From contig NZ_JASBRI010000022.1 in the NCBI RefSeq assembly GCF_030149515.1, positions 1 through 64,000 of the forward strand: DNA of 64,000 nt, read 5' to 3'. The notes beneath the pieces are model-generated. The model was not told where the DNA came from. It searched no databases and saw only the letters and a list, made by a program, of their open reading frames with translations. This document shows, one piece after another, positions 27,876 to 38,406 of this stretch. This DNA is from Maricaulis sp. (lineage in GTDB: Bacteria > Pseudomonadota > Alphaproteobacteria > Caulobacterales > Maricaulaceae). Position 1 is the stretch's first letter. Each line of letters begins with the position of its first letter. The position numbers and the translations under genes are program-made.

Positions 27876-27899
27876 GAACCCGGAGCGGGGTTTTTCGTG
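27856..27899 (+). terminator. ilv/leu attenuator terminator (segments 3:4)
   Basis: A perfect 18-bp stem, CACGAAAAACCCCGCTCC (27856-27873) with its exact complement at 27882-27899, encloses an 8-nt loop. The GC core is followed by TTTTT and preceded by AAAAA. It ends 21 bp before ilvD, so it must be bypassed for the operon to be expressed. Confidence 0.9.
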
Positions 27900-27920
27900 T
27901 TCGCCGCACGGAAAGCTTCG

Positions 27921-29654
27921 ATGACCCAGAGTTCAAAAAAAGCGTCAGATGCGATCACCCGCGGGCCGGCCCGGGCTGCCGCGCGCGCCATGTTGCGCGC
28001 GACGGGCATGACCGATGCCGATTTCGACAAGCCGATGATCGGCGTGATCAACACCTGGACCACCGTGACGCCCTGCAACATGCACCTGGCCGATCTGGCC
28101 GAGCCAGTGCGCGACGCCGTGCGCGAGGCCGGCGGACATCCCGTCGACTTCAACACTGTCGTCGTCTCGGACGGCATTTCCATGGGCTCGGAAGGCATGC
28201 GCGCCTCGCTGATCTCGCGCGAGGTCATTACCGACTCGATCGAACTGGCCACACGCGGCCATTGTCTGGACGGAATCGTGATCCTGGTCGGCTGCGACAA
28301 GACCATTCCCGCCGCCGCCATGGCGCTGGCGCGCATGGATGTGCCCGGCTGCATTCTCTATGGCGGAACGATCATGCCGGGCCGCCTGGGCGAGAAGGAC
28401 TTGTCTATACAGGACGTGTTCGAGGCGGTGGGCGCCCACGCCGCCGGCACTCTGGACGATGATGGCCTGAAGGCCGTCGAGAAGGCCGCCTGCCCCGGAG
28501 CCGGCGCCTGCGGCGGCCAGTTCACGGCCAATACCATGGCGACCATCCTGTCGGTCATGGGCTTCTCGCCCATGGGCGTGAACGACATCCCCGCGCCCCA
28601 TCCCGACAAGGCCGAGGCCGCGGCCCGCTGCGGCCGGCTGGTTGTGGAGCTGGCAAAGACCGGAACACGGCCGAGGCAGTTCGTCAGCGCGGCATCCCTC
28701 CGCAACGCGGCGATCGCTGCCTCGGCCAGCGGGGGCTCGACCAATGCCATCCTGCACCTGGCTGCCATCGCGGCCGAGGCAGGCGAGCCCTTCTCCATCG
28801 ACACTTTCGACGAGGTTTCCGGCATCGCCCCGGTGATCACCGACCTCAAGCCCGGCGGCCGTTTCCTGGCCCACCACATGTTCCTGGCCGGCGGCACGCG
28901 CCTGTTCGCCCAGCGCCTGGTCGAGGCCGGCCTGCTGGCCGACACGCCCACGGTGACGGGGCGCAGCCTGCACGAGGAAGCCGCCGAGGCCGTCGAGTCC
29001 AGGAACCAGCGCGTCATCAAGACGGTGGCCGACCCGGTGAAGCCCGATGGCGGTTTCCGCATCCTCTATGGCGACCTGGCACCGGAGGGCGCGGTGCTGA
29101 AAACCTCCGGCCATTCCCGCAATGCCTTCGAAGGGCCGGCCCGGGTGTTCGAAAGCGAGGAAGCGGCCTTCGCCGAGATCGAGGCCAACCGCATCAAGGC
29201 GGGCGATGTGGTTGTCATCCGCAATGAAGGCCCCAGGGGCGGCCCCGGCATGCGCGAAATGCTGGGCGTCACCGCGGCCCTGGTCGGCCAGGGTCTCAGC
29301 GAGGATGTCGCCCTGATCACCGATGGCCGTTTTTCCGGCGCCTCGAAGGGTTTCGTGATCGGCCATGTAAGCCCCGAAGCCGCGGCCGGCGGTGCGATCG
29401 GCCTGATCCGCAATGGCGACACAGTCCGCATCGACGTTGCCGCGCGGCGCATCGATGTCGACGCCAACCTGGCGGAACGCCGGCGCGACTGGGTCCGCCC
29501 CGAGCCGAAATCCGCCGGCGGCGTCTTTGCCAAATATGCCGCCCTGGTCTCCTCGGCCTCGCGCGGCGCCGTCACGATTCCCGCGCCCGCCCAGCCGGCG
29601 GCCGCACCGTCATCCACCGAAACACAGACATCCAAGCAGGAGATCAACGCATGA
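27921..29654 (+). CDS. ilvD: Dihydroxy-acid dehydratase
   Basis: IlvD dehydrates the dihydroxy acids made by IlvC to the 2-keto acids of valine and isoleucine. The 577-residue protein shows the Fe-S cysteines in T-P-C-N-M-H, V-G-C-D-K-T and [13 protein letters not shown]. The C-terminal T-D-G-R-F-S-G-A-S block is also present. ATG 27921 is preferred over GTG 27897, which lies inside the terminator stem. It is the first gene of the nine-gene operon. The C-terminal 30 residues (A/P/S/T-rich) exceed the usual length. Confidence 0.97.
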   Translation: MTQSSKKASDAITRGPARAAARAMLRATGMTDADFDKPMIGVINTWTTVTPCNMHLADLAEPVRDAVREAGGHPVDFNTVVVSDGISMGSEGMRASLISREVITDSIELATRGHCLDGIVILVGCDKTIPAAAMALARMDVPGCILYGGTIMPGRLGEKDLSIQDVFEAVGAHAAGTLDDDGLKAVEKAACPGAGACGGQFTANTMATILSVMGFSPMGVNDIPAPHPDKAEAAARCGRLVVELAKTGTRPRQFVSAASLRNAAIAASASGGSTNAILHLAAIAAEAGEPFSIDTFDEVSGIAPVITDLKPGGRFLAHHMFLAGGTRLFAQRLVEAGLLADTPTVTGRSLHEEAAEAVESRNQRVIKTVADPVKPDGGFRILYGDLAPEGAVLKTSGHSRNAFEGPARVFESEEAAFAEIEANRIKAGDVVVIRNEGPRGGPGMREMLGVTAALVGQGLSEDVALITDGRFSGASKGFVIGHVSPEAAAGGAIGLIRNGDTVRIDVAARRIDVDANLAERRRDWVRPEPKSAGGVFAKYAALVSSASRGAVTIPAPAQPAAAPSSTETQTSKQEINA

Positions 29655-30679
29655 CCGCGTCCGCATCCACCCCGGCCCCCAGGCGCGCTGCCTTCGAGGT
29701 CGACACTACAGCGTTCAAGTCGAAACCGGTCGCGGTGATCGGCTATGGCAGTCAGGGCCGCGCCCACGCCATGAACATGAAGGATTCGGGGTGCGACGTG
29801 ATTGTCGGCGTGCGCCCCGGCGGCGCGGGCGAAAAGAAGGCGAAGGCCGACGGGCTGAAGACCGCGACGCCGGAAGAGGCCGCCAAGGCCGCCCATGTCA
29901 TCGCCATACTGACCCCGGACATGACCCACGAAACCGTGTTCCGCGACATGGTCGCGCCGAATCTGGACGAGGGCGACACCGTCCTCTTCGCCCATGGTTT
30001 CTCGGTGCATTTCGGCCGCGTCGTTCCGCCGGCCGACGTCAATGTCATCCTGGTGGCCCCCAAGGGCCCCGGCGATCTGGTGCGTCGCGAATTCGAGATC
30101 GGCCGCGGCGTGCCCTGCCTGTTCGCCATCCACCAGGACGCGACCGGCACGGCCCGGGAGACAGCGCTGAGCTATACGGCCTGTATCGGCGGTGCGACCG
30201 CCGGTGTCATCGAAACCAGTTTCGCCGAGGAAACCGAGACCGACCTGTTCGGCGAACAGGCGGTGCTGTGCGGCGGCGCGACCGAACTGGTCATGGCCGG
30301 CTACGAAACCCTGGTCGAGGCGGGCTATCAGCCGGAAGTCGCCTATTTCGAGTGCCTGCACGAGCTCAAGCTGATCGTCGACCTGCTCTACGAGGGCGGC
30401 ATGGCGAAGATGCACGAATTCATCTCGGAAACCGCCATCTACGGCGATCTGCGCTCCGGTCCGCGCGTCATCAATGAGGAGACCCGGGCCCGCATGCGTG
30501 AGGTTCTCAAGGACATTCAGGACGGCACTTTCGCGCGCGACTGGATCACCGAGAACCAGGCCGGCAAGCCGCAATACCAGGCGCTTTTGCGCAAGGACCT
30601 GGATCATCCGATCGAGAAGACCGGTGCCGCCCTGCGCGCCGATATGCCGTGGCTGCAGCCCGGCGCCAATACCCACTAG
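29651..30679 (+). CDS. ilvC: Ketol-acid reductoisomerase (class I)
   Basis: IlvC isomerises and reduces acetolactate and acetohydroxybutyrate with NADPH. The 342-residue length marks the short class I form. The Rossmann motif G-Y-G-S-Q-G-R-A-H, the Mg2+-binding D and E residues ([10 protein letters not shown] and [10 protein letters not shown]) and S-E-T-A-x-Y-G are present. A 12-residue Ala/Pro-rich extension precedes the fold. Its ATG overlaps the ilvD stop. Confidence 0.97.
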   Translation: MTASASTPAPRRAAFEVDTTAFKSKPVAVIGYGSQGRAHAMNMKDSGCDVIVGVRPGGAGEKKAKADGLKTATPEEAAKAAHVIAILTPDMTHETVFRDMVAPNLDEGDTVLFAHGFSVHFGRVVPPADVNVILVAPKGPGDLVRREFEIGRGVPCLFAIHQDATGTARETALSYTACIGGATAGVIETSFAEETETDLFGEQAVLCGGATELVMAGYETLVEAGYQPEVAYFECLHELKLIVDLLYEGGMAKMHEFISETAIYGDLRSGPRVINEETRARMREVLKDIQDGTFARDWITENQAGKPQYQALLRKDLDHPIEKTGAALRADMPWLQPGANTH

Positions 30680-30690
30680 AGGCCCCCGCG

Positions 30691-32400
30691 ATGACCGCCC
30701 TGCCCGCCACACAGACCCTGGCCGAAGCCTCACCCCCCGCGCCTGCCAAGCAGACCGGTGCACACGCCGTCGTGCGCACGCTGGAAGTGCTGGGTGTGGA
30801 GCGTGTATTCGGCTATCCGGGCGGGGCGATCATGCCCGTCTACGACGCGCTGACCGGGTCGAGCCTGAAACACATCCTGGTCCGGCATGAACAGGCGGCG
30901 GCCTTCGCGGCCGATGCCCAGGCGCGTCTGACCGGCAAGGCGGGCGTCTGCCTGGCCACATCCGGTCCCGGCGCCACCAATCTGCTGACCGGCATCGCCA
31001 ATGCCTACATGGACTCGGTGCCCATGATCATCCTGACGGGCCAGGTCCCGTCCGGACTGATGGGGACCGATGCCTTCCAGGAAGTCGACGTGTTCGGCAT
31101 GTCCATGCCGGTCGTCAAACACTCGATCATCATCCGCGATCCCATGCGCATTCCGGAGATGATCGCCGAAGCCTTCGCGATCGCTGAGGGCGGGCGCCCC
31201 GGCCCCGTCCTGATCGATTTGCCGAAGGATGTCCTACAAGCCGAGGCGTACCCCACCTTACCCCCAGAGTCTCGGCTCTCAGCAGGGCCGTCCCCATCCC
31301 GTCAAGCCGATCTGGATGCGGCGGCGGCCCTGCTGTCTTCTTCCGAACGCCCCGTCCTCTATATCGGCGGCGGCGTCGCGCTGGGCGGAGCCGTCGAGGC
31401 GGTGCGCGACTTCATGGGCCGCACCGGCATTCCCGCCGTGGCCACCCTGAAGGGCCTGGGCTGTGCCCATCCCGAGGCGGAGAACTTCCTGGGCATGCTG
31501 GGCATGCATGGTGGCCGCGCCGCCAATGTCGCCGTGGATGAATGCGACCTGCTGGTCTGCTGCGGTGCCCGTTTCGACGACCGGGCCACCGGGCGTCTGG
31601 ACAGTTTCGCCAAGGGCGCCCGCATCATCCACATGGATGGCGACGGTGCCGAGATCGGCAAGCTGCGTACCGCCGACGCCGCGATTGAAGGCGATATTGC
31701 CGACGCGCTGGCCCGGCTGGACCCCGGCTATCTGGACATCGAGGACTGGCGCAAGTCCTGCCGCGAACGCAAGGAACGCCACGCCTTCCGCTATGACGCG
31801 CCGGGCCATGGCGTCTTCGCCCCGGCCATGCTGAAGCAATTGTCCGAAGCAGCCGGCGACGACTTCATTGCCGCCTGCGATGTCGGCCAGCACCAGATGT
31901 GGGTCGCCCAGCATTGCCGCTTCTCGCGGCCGGAACACCATCTCACCTCGGCCGGCCTGGGCGCGATGGGCTATGGCCTGCCCGCCGGAATCGGCGCTGC
32001 CATGGAACGGCCTGACGCCAAGGTCGTCACCATCACCGGCGACGGCTCGGTCATGATGAATATCCAGGAGCTGGCCACGGCGCACCGCTACGGCGTGCCG
32101 GTCAGGATCCTGCTGCTGGACAATGCCTCGCTGGGCCTGGTGCGCCAGTGGCAGGAGTATTTCTTCGACCAGAACTTCTCCGAGATCGACCTCTACGACA
32201 ATCCGGACTTTGCCGAGGTGGCGCACGCCTTCGGCATCGAAGCCTTCACGGTCCACAGCCGCGAGGAAGTGCCCGCGGCCATCGACCGTCTTCTGAACGC
32301 GCGCGGCCCGATCCTGGCGCATGTGCTGATCGACCCGCGCGAGAACGTCTGGCCGCTGGTGCCGCCGGGCGCATCCAATGCCGACATGATGGAGGACTGA
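30691..32400 (+). CDS. ilvG: Acetolactate synthase large subunit
   Basis: The ThDP- and FAD-dependent enzyme condenses pyruvate with pyruvate or 2-ketobutyrate. In the 569-residue protein, E in H-E-Q-A-A-A-F is the ThDP-activating Glu. The G-D-G-S-V-M-M-N motif with following Asn binds Mg-ThDP, and R-F-D-D-R-A-T-G belongs to the FAD domain. ATG 30691 lies 11 bp after ilvC. I use ilvG because its partner is an IlvM-type small subunit; ilvB or ilvI would be equally defensible. Confidence 0.95.
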   Translation: MTALPATQTLAEASPPAPAKQTGAHAVVRTLEVLGVERVFGYPGGAIMPVYDALTGSSLKHILVRHEQAAAFAADAQARLTGKAGVCLATSGPGATNLLTGIANAYMDSVPMIILTGQVPSGLMGTDAFQEVDVFGMSMPVVKHSIIIRDPMRIPEMIAEAFAIAEGGRPGPVLIDLPKDVLQAEAYPTLPPESRLSAGPSPSRQADLDAAAALLSSSERPVLYIGGGVALGGAVEAVRDFMGRTGIPAVATLKGLGCAHPEAENFLGMLGMHGGRAANVAVDECDLLVCCGARFDDRATGRLDSFAKGARIIHMDGDGAEIGKLRTADAAIEGDIADALARLDPGYLDIEDWRKSCRERKERHAFRYDAPGHGVFAPAMLKQLSEAAGDDFIAACDVGQHQMWVAQHCRFSRPEHHLTSAGLGAMGYGLPAGIGAAMERPDAKVVTITGDGSVMMNIQELATAHRYGVPVRILLLDNASLGLVRQWQEYFFDQNFSEIDLYDNPDFAEVAHAFGIEAFTVHSREEVPAAIDRLLNARGPILAHVLIDPRENVWPLVPPGASNADMMED

Positions 32401-32401
32401 C

Positions 32402-32701
32402 ATGCGCGACACGCTTCGTATCGAACTTTCCGACTCGGAAGGCGCCCTGATGCGCCTCGTCGGGCTCGTGGAACGCCGCGGCTTCACCATCGCCACGCTC
32501 GAAAAGGCCGATGCGGCGGACGGGCAGTCCACCGTCATTATGCGCCTCAGTGCCCGCGACGGCGCGCGCAGCCTGGACGTTCTGACCCGTCAGATCGGCC
32601 GGCTGTTCGACGTACGCGCCGTCTTCACCCCCGAATTGGCGGCCGCTGAAGCCGCCCACGCCTCGTATCGATGGAGACAGGCATGTCCGCCCCGAAACTG
32701 A
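32402..32701 (+). CDS. ilvM: Acetolactate synthase small subunit, short IlvM type
   Basis: The 99-residue protein is a single ACT domain (L-R-I-E-L-S-D-S-E-G-A-L-M-R-L-V-G-L-V-E-R-R-G-F-T-I-A). It should stabilise the large subunit and may bind valine. Most alphaproteobacteria have the longer IlvH type of about 160-180 aa with an extra domain; this short form resembles enterobacterial IlvM. It starts 1 bp after the ilvG stop, and its 3' end overlaps leuA by 19 bp. Confidence 0.85.
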   Translation: MRDTLRIELSDSEGALMRLVGLVERRGFTIATLEKADAADGQSTVIMRLSARDGARSLDVLTRQIGRLFDVRAVFTPELAAAEAAHASYRWRQACPPRN

Positions 32702-34272
32702 CCGCCGTTCCCACGCCGCAGCCGGACAGGCTGCACATTTTCGATACCACGCTGCGCGACGGCGAACAGGCGCCCGGCTTCTCCATGACCGCGCCCGAGA
32801 AGCTGGAAATGGCGCACCTGCTGGCCAATCTCCGCGTCGATACGTTGGAGGCCGGCTTTGCTGCCGCCTCGCCCGGCGACAGCGAAGCGGTCCGTATCAT
32901 CGCCTCCGAAGTGCGCGGCCCCACGATCTGCTCGCTGGCCCGGGCCACGGAAAAAGACATAGATGCAGCGGCTTACGCCCTGGAGCCGGCACCGCGCAAA
33001 CGCCTGCACGTCTTCCTGGCCACCAGTCCGATCCACCGGGATGCCAAGCTGCGCATGTCGCGGCATGAAGTGCTCATGACCATCGAGCGTTGTCTGGACC
33101 ATGCCAGGGGCACGTTCGACGAAATCGAGTTTTCCGCCGAGGATGCGCTGCGCACCGAGCCGGATTTCCTGATCGAGGCGATGAGTTGTGCCGCCGCCCA
33201 CGGGGCCGACGTGCTGAACGTGCCGGACACGGTCGGCTATTCCGAGCCGGACGAAATCTATCGGGTTTTCAAGAGTCTGGTCGAGAATGTCGAACGTCCC
33301 GACCATGTGATCTTCTCCGCCCACTGCCACAATGATCTGGGGCTGGCGGTCGCGAATTCGCTGGCTGCGGTGAAGGCCGGCGCGCGTCAGGTAGAGTGTG
33401 CGCTGAACGGGATTGGCGAGCGGGCGGGCAATTGTTCGCTCGAGGAAATCGTCATGGCGCTGCAGATTCGGGCCGACATTTTCCCCGCCGTCAGCCATGC
33501 CGATGCGACGCATATCTGGCCTGCTAGCCAGCGCCTGTCGCGCATAACCGGCGCACCCGTGGCCCCCAACAAGGCCGTGGTCGGAAAGAACGCGTTCGCC
33601 CACGAGGCGGGCATCCACCAGCACGGCATGATCTCGGACCGGCGCACCTACGAGATCATGACCCCGGAAAGTGTCGGCGCGCCGGGTTCCTCCCTGGTTC
33701 TGGGCAAGCATTCGGGCAAGCACGCCCTGGCGCAGCGCCTGGCCAAGCTGGGCTATCAGCCCGATCCGGACCGGCTGCAGCGGGTCTTCGCCCAGTTCAA
33801 GGCGGCGGCCGACGAGCATGGCGAAATCAATGATGCCGATCTGGTGGCGATCATGGAGGGGTATTCCGCCTCCGGGTCGCAATGGACGGTATTGCGCACC
33901 GAATTGCGCACCACGGCCGGACGCAATCCCAAACAGTTCGCCCGGGTCGAGCTGGAACATCCCCGGCGCGGCCGCATCTCGGACATCGCCTCGGGCGACG
34001 GTCCCGTGGCGGCGGCCTTTGCCGCGGTCCAGCAGATCACCGGCACGCAGGTCGACGTGATCAGCCTGGAAACCCGCATGCGGGCCAATGATGCCGGCCG
34101 CGAATTCGTTGCCGATATCGAAGTGGAAATCGACGGCCGGCGCTTTTCCGGCCGGGCCCGCGGGCCCGACATCGTCACGGCCGCAATAGACGCCCTTCTG
34201 TTCACCCTCGATCGCGGCGAGGCCAAGGCCAAAGCCGAGTCCCAGCAATCCAGGCCGGCCCACGCCGTCTGA
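32683..34272 (+). CDS. leuA: 2-isopropylmalate synthase
   Basis: LeuA condenses 2-ketoisovalerate with acetyl-CoA, the first leucine-specific step. The 529-residue protein has the HMGL-like barrel signature D-T-T-L-R-D-G-E-Q-A-P-G and the metal-binding H-C-H-N-D-L-G-L-A. The regulatory C-terminal domain (residues about 400-515) for leucine feedback is present. GGAGACAGGC precedes ATG 32683, and the start lies within the 3' end of ilvM, implying coupling. Confidence 0.96.
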   Translation: MSAPKLTAVPTPQPDRLHIFDTTLRDGEQAPGFSMTAPEKLEMAHLLANLRVDTLEAGFAAASPGDSEAVRIIASEVRGPTICSLARATEKDIDAAAYALEPAPRKRLHVFLATSPIHRDAKLRMSRHEVLMTIERCLDHARGTFDEIEFSAEDALRTEPDFLIEAMSCAAAHGADVLNVPDTVGYSEPDEIYRVFKSLVENVERPDHVIFSAHCHNDLGLAVANSLAAVKAGARQVECALNGIGERAGNCSLEEIVMALQIRADIFPAVSHADATHIWPASQRLSRITGAPVAPNKAVVGKNAFAHEAGIHQHGMISDRRTYEIMTPESVGAPGSSLVLGKHSGKHALAQRLAKLGYQPDPDRLQRVFAQFKAAADEHGEINDADLVAIMEGYSASGSQWTVLRTELRTTAGRNPKQFARVELEHPRRGRISDIASGDGPVAAAFAAVQQITGTQVDVISLETRMRANDAGREFVADIEVEIDGRRFSGRARGPDIVTAAIDALLFTLDRGEAKAKAESQQSRPAHAV

Positions 34273-34288
34273 TCAGGAAAGTAGTACA

Positions 34289-35245
34289 ATGGCTATTCAG
34301 GAAACCGACTTCATCTGGCGCAATGGCGAGCTGATCGATTGGCATGAGGCCCAGACCCATGTCCTCTCGCACGCGCTGCATTACGGAACCTCGGTCTTCG
34401 AGGGCATCCGCTGTTACGACACGCCCACCGGCCCGGTGATCTTCCGGCTGAGCGACCATATCCGGCGCCTGTTCGACAGTGCGCGCGTCTATCACATGCC
34501 CATCCCCTTCACGCAGGAGGAGGTGGAGGCGGCCTGCCGCATGGTGATCCGCGCCAACCACCTCAAGGACGCCTATATCCGTCCCATCGCCTTTTTCGGC
34601 TATGGCGGGATCGGCGTTCTGCCGGGCCAGGACACTGCGATCGACGTCAATATCGCCGCCTTCCCCTGGGGAGCCTATCTGGGCGAGGACGCACTGGCGA
34701 ACGGCGTCAATTGCTGCATCTCCAGCTGGAACCGCGCCGCACCCAACACCATCCCCACCGGTGCCAAGGCGGGCGGCAATTATCTGTCGTCCGTCCTGAT
34801 CAGCCACGAGGCCCATTCGCGCGGCTTCGACGAGGGTATCGGGCTGGACGTCAACGGACTGGTGTCGGAAGGCGCGGGCGAGAACATATTCGTCGTCTCC
34901 GACGGCATCATCCGCACCCCGCCCTCCTCGGCCTCGATCCTGTCGGGCCTGACCCGCGATGCGGTGATGAAACTGGCCGAGGCGGAAGGCTATGACGTGC
35001 GCGAACAGACCCTTTCGCGCGAAAGCCTCTACGTCGCCGACGAGATCTTCTTCACCGGCACCGCCGCCGAGATCACGCCGGTGCGTTCGGTCGACGGCCA
35101 CGTCGTGCGTTGCGGCGGCCGCGGACCGATCGCCGAGAAGATGCAGGAACGTTTCTTCGGCCTGTTCTCAGGCGAAACGGTCGACCGGTGGGGCTGGCTG
35201 CAGCCGGTCCACGACAATCCCATGGAGGTCCAGCATGTCGCCTGA
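34289..35245 (+). CDS. ilvE: Branched-chain amino-acid aminotransferase
   Basis: The fold-type IV PLP enzyme (318 aa) makes the final transamination to valine, leucine and isoleucine. It contains [13 protein letters not shown], the catalytic K in T-G-A-K-A-G-G-N-Y, and [10 protein letters not shown] plus S-I-L-S-G-L-T-R-D. It is placed between leuA and leuC and overlaps leuC by 11 bp. Confidence 0.95.
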   Translation: MAIQETDFIWRNGELIDWHEAQTHVLSHALHYGTSVFEGIRCYDTPTGPVIFRLSDHIRRLFDSARVYHMPIPFTQEEVEAACRMVIRANHLKDAYIRPIAFFGYGGIGVLPGQDTAIDVNIAAFPWGAYLGEDALANGVNCCISSWNRAAPNTIPTGAKAGGNYLSSVLISHEAHSRGFDEGIGLDVNGLVSEGAGENIFVVSDGIIRTPPSSASILSGLTRDAVMKLAEAEGYDVREQTLSRESLYVADEIFFTGTAAEITPVRSVDGHVVRCGGRGPIAEKMQERFFGLFSGETVDRWGWLQPVHDNPMEVQHVA

Positions 35246-36662
35246 GACTGAGCGGCCGCGCTCCCTGTTCGAAAAGCTGTGGGACGCACATCTGGTGAAG
35301 GCAGAAACCGCCGACACCCCGGCCATACTCTATGTCGACCTGCACCTGGTGCACGAAGTCACCTCGCCCCAGGCCTTTTCCGTCCTGGCCGAACGCGGAC
35401 TCAAGGTGCGCCGGCCCGACCGCACGCTGGCTACGATCGACCATGCCACGCCCACGCTCGATTTCGCGCCCGGCGAAACCCCGCCCTATGCCACCGAGGC
35501 GGCGCGCAATCAGGTCGAAACGCTGCAGGCCAACACCGCGGCCCATGGCATCGCCCTGCATGGCTGGGACAGTCCGCATCGCGGCGTGGTGCACGTGATC
35601 GGGCCGGAACTGGGCGCCACCCAGCCGGGCATGACCATTGTCTGCGGCGACAGCCATACCGCCACGCACGGAGCGTTCGGCGCGCTGGCATTCGGCATTG
35701 GCACGACCGAGGTCGGCCATGTCCTGGCCACCCAATGCCTGCTTCAGCGCAAGCCCAAATCCATGCGCATCACCCTGGACGGCCAGACCCGGCCGGGCGT
35801 GAGTGCCAAGGACATCATCCTCGCCATCATTGCCGAGATCGGGGTCGATGGCGGCACCGGCTGCGTCATCGAATATGCCGGCGAAGCCATCGAGGCCCTG
35901 GACATGGAAGGCCGCATGACCGTCTGCAACATGTCGATCGAGGCCGGCGCCCGGGCCGGCATGATCGCCGCCGACGAGACGACCTTCGCCTGGCTGAAAG
36001 GCCGCGAACGCGTGCCCTCCGGTCCCGGCTGGGACGAGGCCGTGGAGCGCTGGGCGCATTTCCGGAGCGAGCCGGGCGCCACATTCGACCATGACGTCTT
36101 TATCGATGCGACCAAGATCCGCCCTATGATCACCTGGGGCACGGCGCCGGATACCGGCATCGCCGTCGACGCACCGGTGCCCCGGGCCCGCTCGGCCTCG
36201 CACCGGAAGGCGCTGGATTACATGAAGTTCCAGGCAGGGATGCCGGTTTCGGGTCAGAAGGTGGACCAGGTCTTCATCGGCTCGTGCACCAATTCGCGCA
36301 TCACCGATCTGCGCGAGGCCGCCCGCATCATGAGCGGGCGCAAGGTGGCGCCGGGCGTGCGCGCCCTCGTCGTGCCCGGATCGGTCGCCGTGCGGGTCCA
36401 GGCCGAGGCGGAAGGGCTCGATCGCATCTTCATCGCTGCCGGCGCGGAATGGCGCCAGCCGGGCTGTTCCATGTGTATCGCCATGAATGGCGACAAGGGC
36501 GAGCCGGGCCAGTTGATCGTGTCCACCTCGAACCGCAATTTCGCGGGCCGCCAGGGCCCCGGCGCGCGGACCGTTCTGGCCAGCCCCGCCACGGCGGCCG
36601 CAGCGGCCGTCGCCGGTCATGTCATCGACCCCGCCACACTGACGGAGCCCGCCCATGCCTGA
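35235..36662 (+). CDS. leuC: 3-isopropylmalate dehydratase large subunit
   Basis: LeuC holds the 4Fe-4S cluster of isopropylmalate isomerase. The 475-residue protein shows aconitase-family cysteines in G-S-C-T-N-S-R and G-C-S-M-C, and the D-S-H-T-x-T-H-G-A-F-G-A block. GGAGG lies 6 bp before ATG 35235, within the end of ilvE. Confidence 0.97.
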   Translation: MSPETERPRSLFEKLWDAHLVKAETADTPAILYVDLHLVHEVTSPQAFSVLAERGLKVRRPDRTLATIDHATPTLDFAPGETPPYATEAARNQVETLQANTAAHGIALHGWDSPHRGVVHVIGPELGATQPGMTIVCGDSHTATHGAFGALAFGIGTTEVGHVLATQCLLQRKPKSMRITLDGQTRPGVSAKDIILAIIAEIGVDGGTGCVIEYAGEAIEALDMEGRMTVCNMSIEAGARAGMIAADETTFAWLKGRERVPSGPGWDEAVERWAHFRSEPGATFDHDVFIDATKIRPMITWGTAPDTGIAVDAPVPRARSASHRKALDYMKFQAGMPVSGQKVDQVFIGSCTNSRITDLREAARIMSGRKVAPGVRALVVPGSVAVRVQAEAEGLDRIFIAAGAEWRQPGCSMCIAMNGDKGEPGQLIVSTSNRNFAGRQGPGARTVLASPATAAAAAVAGHVIDPATLTEPAHA

Positions 36663-37233
36663 GCGATTCGAACATCTGAAAAGCCGCACCTTCGTCATCG
36701 ACCAGGAAGACATCGACACCGACCAGATCATCCCGGCGCGCTTCCTCACCACAACCACGCGCGAAGGCCTGGGCGATCTTGCCTTCCATGACTGGCGCTA
36801 TGACAGCGACGGCAAGCCGTTGGACAACGTCTCGCTCAACGCGCTGGACACGCGCTCGCACCGCATCCTCGTGGCGGGGCGCAATTTCGGCTGCGGCTCC
36901 TCGCGCGAACACGCGCCCTGGGCGCTGCACGATTTCGGCTTCCGCGCCGTCATCTCCTCGGAGATCGCCGATATTTTCCGCTCGAACGCAGCCAAGAACG
37001 GCCTCCTGCCCATCCTGGCCCCGCCCGAGGCACATCGATGGCTGCTGGAGCATCCCGATGTGGAGATCGAGATCGATCTGGCCAATCAGCGGGTTGATCT
37101 GGGCAATGGACCGGGTTTCGATTTCACCATCGAACCCTTTGCCCGGCACTGCCTGATGGAAGGCACCGATCCGCTCGGTTTCCTCACCGCCCATGCCGCC
37201 GATACAGACGCCTACGAGGCCCGCACCGCATGA
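36655..37233 (+). CDS. leuD: 3-isopropylmalate dehydratase small subunit
   Basis: LeuD completes the isomerase active site. The 192-residue protein has [13 protein letters not shown] and the [14 protein letters not shown] loop that contacts substrate. Overlaps with leuC (8 bp) and leuB (4 bp) indicate translational coupling. Confidence 0.97.
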   Translation: MPERFEHLKSRTFVIDQEDIDTDQIIPARFLTTTTREGLGDLAFHDWRYDSDGKPLDNVSLNALDTRSHRILVAGRNFGCGSSREHAPWALHDFGFRAVISSEIADIFRSNAAKNGLLPILAPPEAHRWLLEHPDVEIEIDLANQRVDLGNGPGFDFTIEPFARHCLMEGTDPLGFLTAHAADTDAYEARTA

Positions 37234-38288
37234 CCTACCGCATCACCCTCCTGCCCGGCGACGGGATCGGCCCGGAAATCGCCCGCGTTGCCCGTGCCGT
37301 CATCGAACACACCGCCTCGCTGTCAGGTTTTTCCGTCCGGTTCGAAGAGCGCGCCTTCGGCGGCGCGTCGATCGACCGTTATGGCGAACCGTTGACCGAC
37401 GAAACCCTGGCCGCCTGCCAGGCCGGCGACGCGGTCTTTCTCGGCGCGGTCGGGGGACCCAAATGGGACAATGCCCCCTCACGGCCCGAGGCCGGGCTTC
37501 TGGCCCTGCGCCAGGCGCTGGGCGTCTACGCCAATCTGAGGCCGGCCAGCGTGCACCCCGCGCTGGCGGACAAGTCCCCGCTGCGACCTGACATCGTGGC
37601 GGGGACGGATCTCCTGATCGTGCGCGAACTGACCGGCGGCATCTATTTCGGCGAACGCGAGCGCACGGCGGACAAGGCCAGCGACAAGTGCACCTATTCC
37701 CGCGCCGAGATCGAACGCGTCGCCCGGGTCGCCTTCGAACAGGCGCGCCTGCGCCGCGGCAAGCTGACCTCGGTCGACAAGGCGAATGTGCTGGAAACCA
37801 GCCGGCTCTGGCGCACCGTGGTCTCGGAGATGGGTACGCGCGATTATCCCGATATCGAACTCGATCACATGTATGTCGATGCCGCCGCCATGCATCTCCT
37901 GCGCGCGCCGGCCAGTTTCGACGTGTTGCTGACCGAGAACATGTTCGGCGACATCCTCTCCGACGAGGCTTCCATGCTGCCCGGCTCGATCGGCCTTCTC
38001 GGCTCGGCTTCGCTGGGCGATGCGAAACCGGGCCTGTTCGAACCCATCCACGGATCGGCCCCGGACATTGCCGGACAGGACAAGGCCAACCCGTTCGGTG
38101 CCATCGAGGCAGCCGCGCAATTGCTGGTCTCCCTGGGCGAAGCCGGGGCGGCGACGCGCGTGCGCGGCGCTGTCGACGCCATGCACGAGGCCGGCGAATG
38201 GACGGGCGATCTCGGCGGCACGCTGACCTGTTCGCAAACCGGGGTGAAACTGGTCGAACGCCTCGAACGCCAGGCCGTGGCGGCCTAG
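37230..38288 (+). CDS. leuB: 3-isopropylmalate dehydrogenase
   Basis: LeuB oxidatively decarboxylates 3-isopropylmalate with NAD+. The 352-residue protein carries L-L-P-G-D-G-I-G-P-E, R-E-L-T-G-G-I-Y-F-G, and the C-terminal N-M-F-G-D-I-L-S-D-E plus H-G-S-A-P-D-I-A-G. It is the last gene of the branched-chain operon. Threonine deaminase (ilvA) is not present in the operon. Confidence 0.97.
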   Translation: MTYRITLLPGDGIGPEIARVARAVIEHTASLSGFSVRFEERAFGGASIDRYGEPLTDETLAACQAGDAVFLGAVGGPKWDNAPSRPEAGLLALRQALGVYANLRPASVHPALADKSPLRPDIVAGTDLLIVRELTGGIYFGERERTADKASDKCTYSRAEIERVARVAFEQARLRRGKLTSVDKANVLETSRLWRTVVSEMGTRDYPDIELDHMYVDAAAMHLLRAPASFDVLLTENMFGDILSDEASMLPGSIGLLGSASLGDAKPGLFEPIHGSAPDIAGQDKANPFGAIEAAAQLLVSLGEAGAATRVRGAVDAMHEAGEWTGDLGGTLTCSQTGVKLVERLERQAVAA

Positions 38289-38324
38289 AGTCTATCGGCG
38301 ATTGGCCGAGACAGCCGCTAAATT

Positions 38325-38351
38325 CATCCTTCCCCCTGATGGGGAAGGATG
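38325..38351. repeat. REP-like hairpin between leuB and the methyltransferase gene
   Basis: CATCCTTCCCC and GGGGAAGGATG form a perfect 11-bp stem with a 5-nt loop, without a following T tract. It lies between convergent genes and may act as a transcription stop, or be a copy of a dispersed extragenic palindrome. Confidence 0.55.
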
Positions 38352-38406
38352 GCGCTGTGTCTGCGTCGGATTTCGCGCTTCACACACCTCCCGTGGTCCC
38401 CAGTCC

